A stretch of DNA of 37,822 bases from Rhodobacterales bacterium 56_14_T64 (GCA_002162795.1 MAAY01000033.1:1-37822), one strand, 5' to 3'; shown: positions 16,772 through 25,813, counted from the stretch's first letter. A program made the numbers and translations. Notes: a model not told the origin generated them from the letters alone.

Positions 16772-17356
16772 TTACCGTTTGCGATCGCGACGCGCACTCA
16801 TCGGCTGGAAGGCAACGCCAACGTGGGCTTCGCAGTAAGGCTTACCCTGCTGAACATCCAGGCCACAAAACCAGAAATCCTCGGTTGCGGGATCGCCTAC
16901 AGGCCATTTGCAGGTCCGCTCGGTCAGTTCCATCAGCGTCAGGCGCTTTGCCTTCTTCTCGATCTCGTTGACCTTGGCTAGCGCCTCGGGGCTGATTTCA
17001 TTGGCCGAGGGCTGCGGTGGCAGCGGCTGACCCGCCGGAATGATCTGCTTGCGCGCGGGCAAATTAGGTTTGCCGCCGGCGGTCTTGGCTGGGACCGGCG
17101 GGATCGGGCGCGCGGGCTCGGTCTTGGGCTGCACCTTGGGCTTGGCGGCGGGTTTGGCCGCGACAGCGGGCTTCTCCTTGGGCTCGGCTGATTTGGCCGC
17201 ACCTGTGGAGTTGCGGTTGGACAGTCCCAACCGGTGCACCTTGCCGATCACCGCATTACGGGTGACGCCGCCCAATTCTTTGGCGATCTGGCTGGCCGAC
17301 TGACCTTCGCCCCACATTTTTTTGAGCAGTTCAACGCGCTCGTCTGTCCAGGACAT
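16772..17356 (-). CDS. gcrA: Cell-cycle regulator GcrA
   Basis: A 194-residue DNA-binding regulator found only in alphaproteobacteria. In Caulobacter GcrA binds sigma70-RNA polymerase and activates promoters carrying CcrM-methylated GANTC sites. The N-terminal 45 residues (starting MSWTDERVELLKKMW, with SASQIAKELGGVTRNAVIGK at 22-41) are the winged-helix/DNA-binding part and nearly match Caulobacter GcrA. A low-complexity Ala/Pro/Lys linker covers about 50-130. The C-terminal polymerase-binding domain shows CKWPVGDP, FWFCGLD and YCEAHVGVAFQP, with the three cysteines and histidine in the usual places. The start at 17356 was chosen because the family begins MSWT. In-frame codons extend to 17437 but are not homologous. 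Confidence 0.95.
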   Translation of the reverse strand: MSWTDERVELLKKMWGEGQSASQIAKELGGVTRNAVIGKVHRLGLSNRNSTGAAKSAEPKEKPAVAAKPAAKPKVQPKTEPARPIPPVPAKTAGGKPNLPARKQIIPAGQPLPPQPSANEISPEALAKVNEIEKKAKRLTLMELTERTCKWPVGDPATEDFWFCGLDVQQGKPYCEAHVGVAFQPMSARRDRKR

Positions 17357-17514
17357 ATCTTGCCTTTCCAAGCTAAAAGCGGCCCCAGGATACCTGCGGC
17401 CGCCATAGTAATCCGTATCTGTCCCTATTTTAGTCACTGCGCAGCGAGATACAAGCCATCTTGCACCTGACCGTGCAGGGGTTATGCAGACCAGACACAG
17501 AATTGGGGGACGTC

Positions 17515-18327
17515 ATGTCAGACACCGAGTATCGCATCGGCTTGGGAGAGCGTCGTTTTGGCCGCGTCAACTGGTTGGGCCTGCAGACCATGGCCGGGCG
17601 CGAGGTGAAACGGTTCATGGTGGTCTGGACCCAGACGTTGTTGGCCCCATTGGTCACTTCGGCGCTGTTTTTGATGATATTCACCATCGCCATCGGTCCG
17701 CGCCGTGGCGATGTCATGGGGGTGCCGTTCATGACGTTTTTGGCACCGGGCATCATGATGATGACGGTGATCCAGAACGCCTTTGCCAATACATCTTCGT
17801 CCATCATGATCTCGAAAATACAAGGAAATATCGTTGATACACTGATGCCGCCACTGTCAGGGCTGGAACTTTTGCTGGGCTACCTTGCAGGCGGCATGGT
17901 GCGCGGCGTTGTCGTGGCTTTGAGCATCGCGCTGGGGCTTGGTCTGACGCTTGGCATCTGGCCAGCTTATCCGATGGTGGCTTTGGTCTTTGTGATCCTA
18001 GGGGCCGCGTTTCTGGGCGGGTTGGGTGTCATCGCTGGGATCTTTGCTAACAAGTTCGATCAGATGGCAGCGATCACCAATTTCATCATCACGCCGTTGG
18101 CCTTTTTGTCCGGCACTTTCTATTCTGTCGCGGCCCTGCCGCCAGTCCTTAAGACGCTGACGCATATGAACCCAGTGTTCTACCTGATCGACGGCGTGCG
18201 ATTCGGTATGATTGGGACCTCGGATAGCTCGCCTTGGCTGGGGTTGCTGGTCTGTAGCTGTGCGACTTTTGTGGTCTGGCTGGTGGGCTGGCTCATGCTG
18301 CATTCGGGTTATCGCCTGAAGGCCTGA
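17515..18327 (+). CDS. ABC-2 type transporter permease (YadH-like)
   Basis: A 270-residue inner-membrane permease with six hydrophobic segments after a 30-residue cytoplasmic N-terminus. Characteristic motifs are REVKRFMVVWTQTLLAPL near 38-55, FMTFLAPGIMMMTVIQNAF near 77-95, LLLGYLAGGMVRG, and the last-loop MNPVFYLIDGVRFGMIG near 222-238, all typical of the YadH/NodJ-like ABC-2 subgroup. It would export a drug, lipid or polysaccharide. The ATPase partner is not adjacent, as the genes on either side are gcrA and a LysE exporter. It is unlikely to be the missing KpsM of the capsule operon because its sequence follows the YadH pattern. The start at 17515 has GGGGGA at 17505-17510. Confidence 0.87.
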   Translation: MSDTEYRIGLGERRFGRVNWLGLQTMAGREVKRFMVVWTQTLLAPLVTSALFLMIFTIAIGPRRGDVMGVPFMTFLAPGIMMMTVIQNAFANTSSSIMISKIQGNIVDTLMPPLSGLELLLGYLAGGMVRGVVVALSIALGLGLTLGIWPAYPMVALVFVILGAAFLGGLGVIAGIFANKFDQMAAITNFIITPLAFLSGTFYSVAALPPVLKTLTHMNPVFYLIDGVRFGMIGTSDSSPWLGLLVCSCATFVVWLVGWLMLHSGYRLKA

Positions 18328-18404
18328 CCTGATTGCTCTCGTCCCGTTGATGACAGCCCACGCATGCTGTCTAGTGACCTAAGTATTTGGCAAAGGAAAA
18401 ATTG

Positions 18405-19031
18405 ATGACTGTAGAGACTTGGGTTGCTTTTGCGTTGGCGAGTGCAGTGGTTGTCCTAATTCCCGGGCCCAATATCATACTGACCGTAAATCATGCGCTT
18501 CGAAACGGTCGCAAAACTGGCTGGGCAACGGTTCCTGGGGTCGCAGCAGGCGCCTTTGTTGCCATGACAGCAACCCTACTTGGGGCGGGAGCGATCCTGG
18601 CCGCCTCGGCCACCTTGTTTGGATTGCTCAAAGTGGCGGGGGCTATGTACCTGATTTGGTTGGCCTACCAGTTGTGGTCAGCGCCGGTAGAGGAAACCGA
18701 AGCTGATAGTGCAGCCGCGATGAAACCCCTGCGGTCGATTTTCGCTCAGTCATTTCTTGTGAGTGCGCTCAACCCCAAGGGCCCTGTATTCTACATGGCC
18801 TTTGTTCCACAATTTGTGAACACGTCGCAGCCAGTGTTTGAGCAATTTGCCATTCTTGTCGCCACCTTTGTGACGGTGGCAGCTCTCAATGGTTTGATGT
18901 GGCTGTTCTTTGCAGCCGCGCTACGAAATCGGCTGCAGAAACCACGTGCCAGGCGCGCCGTAAATAGAACCGGGGCGACCTGTATGTTTGCCGCCGGCCT
19001 GTTCACCGCAAACGCCTCCAGAGCAAGCTGA
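18405..19031 (+). CDS. LysE/RhtB family amino-acid exporter
   Basis: A 208-residue membrane protein of the LysE/RhtB translocator family, which exports amino acids or their derivatives. The family signature LIPGPNIILTVNHALRNGRKTG occurs near 18-39 (the PGPN motif and following basic loop). FLVSALNPKGPVFYMAFVPQF, near 112-132, is the second hallmark. About six hydrophobic helices are seen. The length is typical (about 205). ATG at 18405 has AAAGGA about 7 bases upstream. A TTG at 18387 would place the ribosome-binding site inside the gene. It converges on the EamA gene with only 14 bases between stops. The substrate is unknown. Confidence 0.88.
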   Translation: MTVETWVAFALASAVVVLIPGPNIILTVNHALRNGRKTGWATVPGVAAGAFVAMTATLLGAGAILAASATLFGLLKVAGAMYLIWLAYQLWSAPVEETEADSAAAMKPLRSIFAQSFLVSALNPKGPVFYMAFVPQFVNTSQPVFEQFAILVATFVTVAALNGLMWLFFAAALRNRLQKPRARRAVNRTGATCMFAAGLFTANASRAS

Positions 19032-19045
19032 CAGCCGTTGCGGTG

Positions 19046-19954
19046 TTATTGTGGCTCCGCGCGAGGGTTTTTGGGCGGCCGCTGACGCCCCTCACGCCAG
19101 GCCAGCACCGCTGCGCCGGTGAGGATGATGACCGCTCCAAGCACGGTCACCGCATCCGGGATGACGCCAAAGCCAAGGAAATCATAGGCGGCGGCAAAAA
19201 TCAGCGTGGCATAGCTGAACGGCGCCACAAACGAGGCATCTGCCCGGGCCATTCCGTTGATGAAACATGCCTGGGCACAGGCCATCAACACACCAAGCGC
19301 TGCCAGCGCCGCCCACTGTGCTGGGCTGGGCATCTGCCACACTGGCAGCACCGCTGCCGAGGCAATCACCAAACCAATTGAGTTATTGATCAACAGCACT
19401 TGCAAGGGCGGCTCCCGATTGGCCAACTTCTTGATAAAGATCAGCTCCAGCCCCATCACCATCGCCGCCGCCAGCGCCAGCAGAGCTGCGGGCTGAAAAC
19501 TGGCCGGGGTAGGGCGCAGCAAAACCATGGCGCCAATCAGAGCAACAACAGCAGCCCCCCACCGCCAGGGTCCAACCTTCTCACCCAATAGCGGGATTGC
19601 CAGCATCATCGCAAACACCGGGTTCAAAAATGTGATCGCGGTGGCATCGGCCAGCGGGATAAAGGCCACCGAGGCAAACATCAGCGACACACCAGCCCAG
19701 CCAAAAGAGGTGCGCCCGATGTGCAGACCCCAGTTCGGTCGGGTAAGTTGAGGTCGCAGAACTGCCGCCACCGAAGAAATCGCCACAAAGGCAAAGACAA
19801 AACGCCCATGGCTGATCTGCAGCGGATGCAGCGGTGGGCCCAGCACATCGGTGCCCAGTGCCTTGGCCAGCAGCATGGTGCCTGCAATGAAGGTGGTGGC
19901 CACCAGGATAAAGGCGGCGGCCAGCGCGGGGTTTTGTTGTGTGATCGGGCTCAT
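19046..19954 (-). CDS. EamA family (DMT superfamily) transporter
   Basis: A 302-residue inner-membrane protein with ten hydrophobic segments arranged as two repeated EamA domains (about 10-145 and 155-285). Visible family features are the conserved LMFASVAFIPLADATAITFLNPVFAMMLA pattern at the end of the first domain (about 92-120, region only) and its counterpart APFSYATLIFAAAYDFLGFG near 240-259 in the second. The tail REGRQRPPKNPRAEPQ is basic and cytoplasmic. DMT exporters move metabolites such as amino acids or nucleosides, and the substrate is unknown. It converges on the LysE gene. No strong Shine-Dalgarno is visible before the ATG at 19954. Confidence 0.87.
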   Translation of the reverse strand: MSPITQQNPALAAAFILVATTFIAGTMLLAKALGTDVLGPPLHPLQISHGRFVFAFVAISSVAAVLRPQLTRPNWGLHIGRTSFGWAGVSLMFASVAFIPLADATAITFLNPVFAMMLAIPLLGEKVGPWRWGAAVVALIGAMVLLRPTPASFQPAALLALAAAMVMGLELIFIKKLANREPPLQVLLINNSIGLVIASAAVLPVWQMPSPAQWAALAALGVLMACAQACFINGMARADASFVAPFSYATLIFAAAYDFLGFGVIPDAVTVLGAVIILTGAAVLAWREGRQRPPKNPRAEPQ

Positions 19955-20289
19955 GGGCCAGCGGTGCGGCAGTCTGCCTTGCTATGCAAGAGGTTTCGAT
20001 CAGTCAAACGGCGAAGTCTTCTCTATCGCGCTCACGCTCAGTTTCGATCTGTCGGGTGTGATTGAACAAAAGGGGTTTCTTTCCGCCAGTTCCTCCGGTA
20101 TGGCATGACCCTATGATCAATCTCGCACATATCACTGGCCTGACTGCGGCCCTGCGACGCCGACGCTAATTTAGCGTTCCGGCCCCTTGATCCATGCGCC
20201 CCGTATTGGCGCATACCCCTCAACATCGTTGACCAACTGCCCATCCTATTGCACTGCTTGGGCTTCTATTTCCGAAAAGGATGATCCCG
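19955..20289. other. Intergenic spacer between EamA gene and argD
   Basis: No convincing gene was seen in these 335 bases on either strand. They should contain the divergent promoters of the EamA gene and argD. The one structured element is the odd palindrome ACGCTAA-T-TTAGCGT at 20163-20177, with arms of 7 bases around a single T, about 110 bases before argD. It is a candidate operator, though no arginine-regulator box was recognised with confidence. Confidence 0.4.
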
Positions 20290-21465
20290 ATGATCGCTTC
20301 CGTTCTGCCAACTTACAACCGCGCCCCTTTGAACTTTGTCAAAGGCGAAGGCTCCTGGCTGATCGAGGCTGACGGGCGACGCTTTCTGGATCTTGGCGCT
20401 GGCATTGCCGTGAACGCATTGGGCCACGCCCATCCGGCCCTGGTGCAGGCACTGACCGATCAGGCGCAAAACCTGTGGCATGTCTCCAACCTGTATCAGA
20501 TCCCGCAGCAACAAGCGCTGGCTGACAAGCTGGTCGAGCATACTTTTGCCGACACGGTGTTTTTTACCAATTCGGGCACCGAGGCCTGTGAGCTGGCTGT
20601 GAAAATGGCCCGCAAGTATTTCTTCGACAAGGGCGAGGAACAACGGATCGAGATCCTGACGTTTGACGGGTCCTTTCATGGCCGCTCGTCCGCCGGCATT
20701 GCCGCTGCTGGATCCGAGAAAATGGTCAAAGGCTTTGGCCCTGTGCTGCCGGGTTTTGTACACCTCACATTCGGCGATCTGGATGGTGTCTCAGATGCCA
20801 TCACCGACCAGACGGCTGCCATTTTGATCGAACCGATTCAGGGCGAGGGCGGTATCCGCCAAGTCCCTGACGCTGATATGAAAGCCTTGCGGGCGCTCTG
20901 CGATGAGCACGGGTTGCTGCTGATCCTGGACGAGGTGCAATGCGGAGTAGGGCGGACTGGCAAGCTGTTTGCTCATGAATGGGCCGGCATTACCCCGGAT
21001 ATCATGATGGTGGCCAAAGGTATCGGCGGTGGCTTTCCCTTGGGCGCCGTGCTGGCCACCGAAGACGCTGCGTCAGGTATGACCGCCGGCACCCATGGCT
21101 CAACCTACGGCGGCAACCCGCTGGGCTGCGCGGTTGGTAGTGCGGTGCTGGACATTGTTACCGACCCGGAATTCCTAGCCGAGGTCAACCGCAAGGCGGG
21201 CCTGCTGCGGCAAAAGCTGGAAGGTCTGATTGCCACCCATCCGGATGTCTTCGAAGAGGTGCGCGGCTCCGGCCTGATGCTGGGCTTGAAATGCAAGGCT
21301 CTCAATATCGACGTGGTCAATGCAGGCTACGACAACCAGGTCATTACTGTCCCCGCCGCCGAAAACGTCATCCGCTTACTCCCGCCGCTCAACCTCAGTG
21401 ACGATGACATAGCCGACGCGCTAACCCGCCTAGACAAAGCCGCAACCCAGATTTCAGCCGCCTGA
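20290..21465 (+). CDS. argD: Acetylornithine/succinyldiaminopimelate aminotransferase ArgD
   Basis: A 391-residue PLP-dependent class III aminotransferase converting N-acetylglutamate semialdehyde to N-acetylornithine in arginine synthesis, possibly also serving lysine synthesis. Motifs, numbered from this start: [17 protein letters not shown] near 92-108 (phosphate-binding), FDGSFHGRS near 125-133, [12 protein letters not shown] near 213-224 (Asp contacts the PLP ring), [13 protein letters not shown] near 241-253 with the Schiff-base lysine Lys243, and [17 protein letters not shown] 20290 is preferred over ATG 20281 because AAAAGGA ends just before 20281, which is too close for that codon but well spaced for 20290. 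argF follows after 76 bases containing a GC-rich hairpin. Confidence 0.93.
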   Translation: MIASVLPTYNRAPLNFVKGEGSWLIEADGRRFLDLGAGIAVNALGHAHPALVQALTDQAQNLWHVSNLYQIPQQQALADKLVEHTFADTVFFTNSGTEACELAVKMARKYFFDKGEEQRIEILTFDGSFHGRSSAGIAAAGSEKMVKGFGPVLPGFVHLTFGDLDGVSDAITDQTAAILIEPIQGEGGIRQVPDADMKALRALCDEHGLLLILDEVQCGVGRTGKLFAHEWAGITPDIMMVAKGIGGGFPLGAVLATEDAASGMTAGTHGSTYGGNPLGCAVGSAVLDIVTDPEFLAEVNRKAGLLRQKLEGLIATHPDVFEEVRGSGLMLGLKCKALNIDVVNAGYDNQVITVPAAENVIRLLPPLNLSDDDIADALTRLDKAATQISAA

Positions 21466-21488
21466 TCTTCTTCTTGTTTAAAATACCT

Positions 21489-21522
21489 CGGGGGTCCGGG
21501 GGCAGCGCCCCCGGCCCGGACC
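21489..21522. repeat. GC-rich hairpin element between argD and argF
   Basis: GGTCCGGG (21493-21500) pairs with CCCGGACC (21515-21522), enclosing a nested GGGGC-AGC-GCCCC hairpin. It resembles the GGGGGCAGCGCCCCC-type intergenic elements common in roseobacters and may be a mobile or REP-like repeat. It could also dampen read-through between argD and argF. Confidence 0.55.
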
Positions 21523-21541
21523 AACAAAAAGCGAACCCGAT

Positions 21542-22468
21542 ATGAACCATTTCCTAGATATTCATAAAACCAGCCCGGACGAGTTGCGCGCCATGATCGA
21601 CCAGGCCGGTGCGATGAAACAGGCCCGCTTGGACCGCCCCAAAGGCGCCTTGGATGATGATCAACCCCTGGCGGGTCGAATGGTGGCGCTGATCTTCGAG
21701 AAGCCCTCAACCCGGACCCGTGTGTCGTTCGACGTTGGCGTGCGCCAGATGGGCGGCGAGTCGATGGTTCTGTCGGGCAGTGACATGCAGTTGGGCCACG
21801 GTGAAACCATCGCCGATACCGCCCGGGTGCTGTCGCGCTATGTTGACATGATCATGATCCGCACATTTGACGAAACCGTGCTGATGGAGATGGCCGAATA
21901 CGCCTCGGTTCCGGTGATCAACGGTCTGACCGACCGCACCCACCCCTGCCAGATCATGGCCGACATCCTGACCTACGAGGAACACCGGGGCTCGATCAAA
22001 GGCAAGAAGGTGGTCTGGGCGGGCGACGGCAACAATGTCTGCGCCTCCTTTCTGCACGCGGCTGGTCAGTTCGGCTTTGACCTGACGTTCACTGGCCCAG
22101 CGCAGCTGGATCCCGAGGATGGCTTTATCGGGTTGGCGCGTAAAGCGGGATCCAAAATCGTGATCGAACGTGATGCCCAAAAAGCCGTCGAAGGTGCTGA
22201 CCTGATTGTCGCCGATACCTGGGTCTCGATGCATGACAGCCAATCCTCAAAAGAGCGCCGCCACAACATGCTGCGCGGTTATCAGGTCAATGCTGAGCTG
22301 ATGAGCCATGCCAAGCCGGACGCATTGTTCATGCATTGCCTGCCCGCCCACCGCGAAGAGGAAGTCACCTCTGAAGTGATGGATGGCCCACAATCAGTGA
22401 TCTTTGACGAAGCCGAAAACCGCTTGCACGCGCAAAAGGCCGTCATGCGCTGGTGCCTGGACGTTTAA
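21542..22468 (+). CDS. argF: Ornithine carbamoyltransferase ArgF
   Basis: A 308-residue cytoplasmic enzyme that carbamoylates ornithine to citrulline (EC 2.1.3.3). The carbamoyl-phosphate loop [12 protein letters not shown] spans 52-63, HPCQIMAD near 139-146 binds the carbamoyl group, DTWVSMH near 222-228 binds ornithine (the family's D-x-x-x-SMG loop), and [10 protein letters not shown] near 267-276 holds the catalytic cysteine. Length and motifs are complete. It lies 76 bases downstream of argD in the same direction, an argDF pair typical of Rhodobacterales. The Shine-Dalgarno is weak. A GNAT gene starts 10 bases after its stop. Confidence 0.96.
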   Translation: MNHFLDIHKTSPDELRAMIDQAGAMKQARLDRPKGALDDDQPLAGRMVALIFEKPSTRTRVSFDVGVRQMGGESMVLSGSDMQLGHGETIADTARVLSRYVDMIMIRTFDETVLMEMAEYASVPVINGLTDRTHPCQIMADILTYEEHRGSIKGKKVVWAGDGNNVCASFLHAAGQFGFDLTFTGPAQLDPEDGFIGLARKAGSKIVIERDAQKAVEGADLIVADTWVSMHDSQSSKERRHNMLRGYQVNAELMSHAKPDALFMHCLPAHREEEVTSEVMDGPQSVIFDEAENRLHAQKAVMRWCLDV

Positions 22469-22478
22469 GTCAGTTGCG

Positions 22479-23084
22479 ATGACAAAACCGAACAGGATGG
22501 GGAGCGGACATCGCAGTGACCGGTTGGATCTTGTCCAACTTTTGGCTGGCCACAAAATTACGATTCCGCCTCTCTATCTTCGTCAGGCGCGATTGAGCGA
22601 CTGTGACCAGATTGCAGAGTTTCACTTGCGTATCTGGCGGCTGACCTATGGCAATATTGCCCCTGCACAGGCGATCGAGGCGCTGGATTTCGATCGTCGC
22701 CAGGGTCAATGGCGTGCCAAGTTATCTGCCGCCAGAAAACTCTCTTTGACACTTCTTGCCGAGGATGAGACTGGAAATATCTTGGGGCTGTGTGATCTTG
22801 CAGAATCCGAAATTTTGGATTTTCCAGACGCGATTGAAGTCACGCATTTGTATTTGGATAGTACAGTTCGTGGGCTTGGGGTCGGGCGGATCTTCCTGCA
22901 TCTGGCCCGGGACTGGCTGGATGAGTGCAAAAGGTCAGATCTTGTGTTGGCCGTGGTTGAGCAAAACAAACAGGCACTTGCGTTTTACCAGGCATGTGGA
23001 GGGCAGCCTGTTGGCGAGCAATTGGACAAGGGGCCACTGTGGCGATCTGAAAATGTCATCATCTGGTGGTCATCCGCCAACTGA
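22479..23084 (+). CDS. GNAT family N-acetyltransferase
   Basis: A protein of about 201 residues whose last about 165 residues form a GNAT domain that transfers acetyl from acetyl-CoA to an amine. Seen: LRQARLSDCDQIAEFHLRIWRLTYGNI (beta1-alpha1, about 33-59, region only) and THLYLDSTVRGLGVGRIFL, near 124-142, which is motif A with the acetyl-CoA pyrophosphate loop RGLGVG. The substrate-side ending is VVEQNKQALAFYQACGG, near 163-179. The substrate is unknown. The start is uncertain: ATG 22479, ATG 22497 and an internal start nearer the domain are all possible, and none has a strong ribosome-binding site. It sits just behind argF and could be co-transcribed. Confidence 0.8.
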   Translation: MTKPNRMGSGHRSDRLDLVQLLAGHKITIPPLYLRQARLSDCDQIAEFHLRIWRLTYGNIAPAQAIEALDFDRRQGQWRAKLSAARKLSLTLLAEDETGNILGLCDLAESEILDFPDAIEVTHLYLDSTVRGLGVGRIFLHLARDWLDECKRSDLVLAVVEQNKQALAFYQACGGQPVGEQLDKGPLWRSENVIIWWSSAN

Positions 23085-23126
23085 TCTGCAACCCATGCAA
23101 ATAGTGAATTGATGAGAGGGTATTTG

Positions 23127-23696
23127 ATGGACACGACAACAGCGCTTTTGATCGTTGATATGCAGATGGAGATGGCCAATGTCACGGCGGCAGGCCGACC
23201 CCGCGCCAACCCAGATGCTGAAGAAAAAATCTCTGTGTTGGCATCAGCCTTTCGCAGTGCAGGCCTGTCAGTGTGCCATGTGATGCACGATGATCCACGT
23301 CCAGAAAGCAAATTTCGCCGCGATCTGCCCAGCGGCCAGCCGATGCCTTGTGCCATTCCTGCAGAGGGCGAGGCAGTGTTCTGGAAAACAGGATCGTCCG
23401 GTTTTGTTGACACCGGTCTGGCCGAGCACCTGCGTGAAAACGGCATAACCCGACTGGTGATCGTCGGTGGTGTGGCGGCCTTTTGCGTCAATTCAACTGC
23501 GCGATCCGCAGCCAATTTGGAATTTGACGTATTGGTGCCCGAGGATGCGCTGATCGCTTTTGCGCTGCCGTCACGCCACGGCGGCGACATCGAGGCGGAG
23601 GTTGCTCTCGAGGTGACGCTGTCGGCTTTGCATGCGGGCTTTGGTCGCGTTCTACCAACCCAAGACGTGCTGGATCAATTGGCGATCCGCCGTTGA
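23127..23696 (+). CDS. Isochorismatase-like cysteine hydrolase
   Basis: A 189-residue hydrolase of the isochorismatase/nicotinamidase superfamily. The Asp-Lys-Cys triad is visible: LLIVDMQ near 7-13 (Asp11), FWKTGSSGFVDTGL near 86-99 (the Lys), and VVGG-type loop IVGGVAAFCVNSTAR near 114-128 with the nucleophilic Cys preceded by the cis-peptide residues. The family includes nicotinamidases, ureidoacrylate and biuret hydrolases, and no specific substrate is indicated. AGAGGG lies 6 bases before ATG 23127, which makes this start better than the in-frame ATG at 23112. It is the last gene of the arg-side cluster and faces the phosphate-transporter gene. Confidence 0.85.
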   Translation: MDTTTALLIVDMQMEMANVTAAGRPRANPDAEEKISVLASAFRSAGLSVCHVMHDDPRPESKFRRDLPSGQPMPCAIPAEGEAVFWKTGSSGFVDTGLAEHLRENGITRLVIVGGVAAFCVNSTARSAANLEFDVLVPEDALIAFALPSRHGGDIEAEVALEVTLSALHAGFGRVLPTQDVLDQLAIRR

Positions 23697-23730
23697 AAAA
23701 TCCACTGCATCTTTGCTGATGGCCAAGCAC

Positions 23731-23766
23731 AAAAAAAGCCCCCTCAACTTGGTTGAGAGGGCTTTC
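23731..23766 (-). terminator. Rho-independent terminator of the PiT gene
   Basis: On the minus strand, AAGCCCTCTCAAC, a 3-base loop and GTTGAGGGGGCTT pair with one mismatch and are followed by TTTTTTT. It starts about 16 bases beyond the transporter's stop codon and may also stop the convergent hydrolase transcript. Confidence 0.85.
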
Positions 23767-23781
23767 AGATGAAGATTCTGA

Positions 23782-25263
23782 TTATCCTACTAAGGTGCTG
23801 AGAAGCAGGTAGATCACTGCTGACATCACCGCTGCGGCAGGAACTGTGATCACCCAGGCCGCTAGGATGGTCATGAAATGACTGCGCCGTACCAGCTTGC
23901 GGCGACGGCGTTCCTCGGGGGCGATGGTTTTCTTCTCGGGGCGGGCGGCGGCGGATTTGCGCAGGCGGCGCTCCATGTGCCACTCGCGGAAGAAACCAAC
24001 ACCAAACACTGCACCCACGGCGATATGTGTCGAGGACACCGGCAAGCCAAGCCAGCTGGCGACAATCACTGTGATCGCAGCCGATAACGAGACACAAAAG
24101 GCGCGCATCGGGTTCAGTTTGGTGATTTGGCTGCCGACCATGCGGATTAGCTTGGGCCCAAATAGGAACAGTCCAAACGAGATACCCATAGCACCGATCA
24201 CCATCACCCAAGTCGGTATCTCGACCTTGGCGGCGAAGTCTCCGAATTCGGTAGCGTGTACGATGGCGGCCAGTGGTCCAACAGCATTGGCCACGTCATT
24301 GGCACCATGAGCAAAGGACAGCAGTGCAGCAGAAATGACCAGCGGTATCCGAAATAGTATTTTCAGTGACTTGTTACGGTTCTCTAAACCCTGAGATTGC
24401 TTCAGGATCAGAGGGCGGGTGACTGCATAAGACAGAACACCAATGGCGGTACCGATCATCAATGCGTCCTGCATGTCGATCTTGATGATCCGCTTCAGAC
24501 CCTTGAGGGCCAGATAGGCAGAGAACACGCCAGCCATAACGCCGACCAGGATGGGCACCCAGCGCCGCGCGGCGGCAATTTTATCGTCCTGATAGATGAT
24601 GCGGGACTTGATCAGCGCCAGGAACAGCGCTGCAACAAGGCCGCCCAGTACCGGGGAAATCACCCAACTGGCTGCAATTTTGCCCATTGTAGGCCAGTTC
24701 ACAGCGGCGACGCCGGCAGCGGCAATACCAGCCCCCATGACCCCACCAACCACTGAGTGAGTGGTTGAGACCGGTGCGCCTATCCATGTCGCTAGGTTGA
24801 CCCATAAAGCAGCCGAGATCAGCGCTGCCATCATCGCCCAGATAAAGACATCTGTGGTTTCCATGATGCTAGGGTCAATGATCCCTTTCGAGATCGTCGA
24901 GACCACATCACCGCCAGCCAGCAAGGCACCTGCGCTTTCGGCAATCGCCGCAATCAGGATGGCGCCGCCCATGGTCAGCGCATTGGCCCCAACCGCGGGG
25001 CCCATGTTGTTGGCTACGTCATTGGCACCGATGTTGACCGCCATATAGGCGCCAAAGGCGGCGGCCGCGACCACAACAAAATTGATTGGCGTGGTGCCCA
25101 GCAGTACCGCTGCGGCCAGACCGGCCAGCACGATAAAGACCAGTGCAATGCCAGGCCCAACCATCGGCCTTGCAACATAACTGGTGGCGTTTTCGAGCAT
25201 CGCAATCCGGTTTAGATCGCGGTCGAGTGTCTTCCATTGTCTGCGCTGTGGTTCGTCGCTCAT
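23782..25263 (-). CDS. pit: Inorganic phosphate transporter, PiT family
   Basis: A 493-residue inner-membrane symporter that takes up phosphate (as a metal or proton complex). The two PiT signature repeats are present: NIGANDVANNMGPAVGANAL in the N-terminal half (about 77-96) and SFAHGANDVANAVGPLA in the C-terminal half (about 319-335). About ten to twelve hydrophobic segments are seen. A charged cytoplasmic insertion rich in Arg/Lys (about 430-462) precedes a final membrane helix. The start at 25263 is chosen because a GGGA box lies upstream and the family often begins with a short soluble tail. An in-frame ATG at 25317 would add 18 residues. No phoU-like gene (DUF47) lies next to it, although PiT genes often have one. 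Confidence 0.93.
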   Translation of the reverse strand: MSDEPQRRQWKTLDRDLNRIAMLENATSYVARPMVGPGIALVFIVLAGLAAAVLLGTTPINFVVVAAAAFGAYMAVNIGANDVANNMGPAVGANALTMGGAILIAAIAESAGALLAGGDVVSTISKGIIDPSIMETTDVFIWAMMAALISAALWVNLATWIGAPVSTTHSVVGGVMGAGIAAAGVAAVNWPTMGKIAASWVISPVLGGLVAALFLALIKSRIIYQDDKIAAARRWVPILVGVMAGVFSAYLALKGLKRIIKIDMQDALMIGTAIGVLSYAVTRPLILKQSQGLENRNKSLKILFRIPLVISAALLSFAHGANDVANAVGPLAAIVHATEFGDFAAKVEIPTWVMVIGAMGISFGLFLFGPKLIRMVGSQITKLNPMRAFCVSLSAAITVIVASWLGLPVSSTHIAVGAVFGVGFFREWHMERRLRKSAAARPEKKTIAPEERRRRKLVRRSHFMTILAAWVITVPAAAVMSAVIYLLLSTLVG

Positions 25264-25354
25264 CGTATCAGTCCCGGTTCCAATGATAGGTCCGCCGGGT
25301 AGACCGCCAAGGGCCATGGCGCAAGAGATTTGTCACATTTCTGCCGTGAGAGCG

Positions 25355-25813
25355 TTACAACTGTCGCAGCAGGGCCCGCAGTTTTGGCTCCCGCACCAGA
25401 TTGGCAGCCTCGTCGGCGCGCATCCATCGGCGTTTACGCTGATGGTGCTCTGGATAAGTTTTGGACAGTTTGGTCACCTTGGCGACGTAAACTAACGTCT
25501 GCACCGTCTCGGCGCGGCCCTTGCCGAGGTTCTTCAGATAGTCGTAATGACCAATAGGCTCGCCTTGGATTTTGGCCTTTTTGACGCCCGCTTCCTCCCA
25601 GGCCTCTTGCAGTGCCGATTCCGCACCGTCTTTGCCGCTGATTGGCCATCCCTTGGGCAAAATCCAGCGTCCGGTGCCGCGGCTGGTGATCATCAGCACA
25701 TCTGTCCCCTCGCTGGTCTTGCGGTAGCACAGGGCCGCCACTTGCAGACGTTTGGGTCGAAAGATCATTGGCCTGAGAATCTCTTCCCAGGCGCGGGACA
25801 ATGCGCGCGTCAT
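25355..25813 (-). CDS. Nudix hydrolase
   Basis: A 152-residue protein with one Nudix domain. GKDGAESALQEAWEEAGV, about 77-94, fits the Nudix box G-x5-E-x7-R/Q-E-x2-E-E-x-G, with Gln/Ala in place of the usual Arg-Glu start (the metal-binding EEAG is intact). WILPKGWP, before the box, and the Tyr/Lys-rich C-terminal part resemble diphosphoinositol-polyphosphate or diadenosine-polyphosphate hydrolases. The substrate is a nucleoside diphosphate linked to another moiety; its identity is unknown. ATG 25813 is used, but ATG 25768 (beginning MIFRPKRLQ) is equally plausible and closer to the domain start. It lies just upstream of the PiT gene on the same strand, with 91 bases between. Confidence 0.87.
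   Translation of the reverse strand: MTRALSRAWEEILRPMIFRPKRLQVAALCYRKTSEGTDVLMITSRGTGRWILPKGWPISGKDGAESALQEAWEEAGVKKAKIQGEPIGHYDYLKNLGKGRAETVQTLVYVAKVTKLSKTYPEHHQRKRRWMRADEAANLVREPKLRALLRQL

Noticed and set aside
17515-18327. The ABC-2 permease as the missing KpsM of the capsule exporter
   Set aside because: It is on the other strand, over 4 kb away, and its motifs follow the YadH-type subgroup rather than KpsM.
20038-20244. A 68-codon minus-strand frame upstream of argD
   Set aside because: There is no ribosome-binding site, the composition is Arg/Ser-rich like a shadow frame, and no homology pattern is recognisable.
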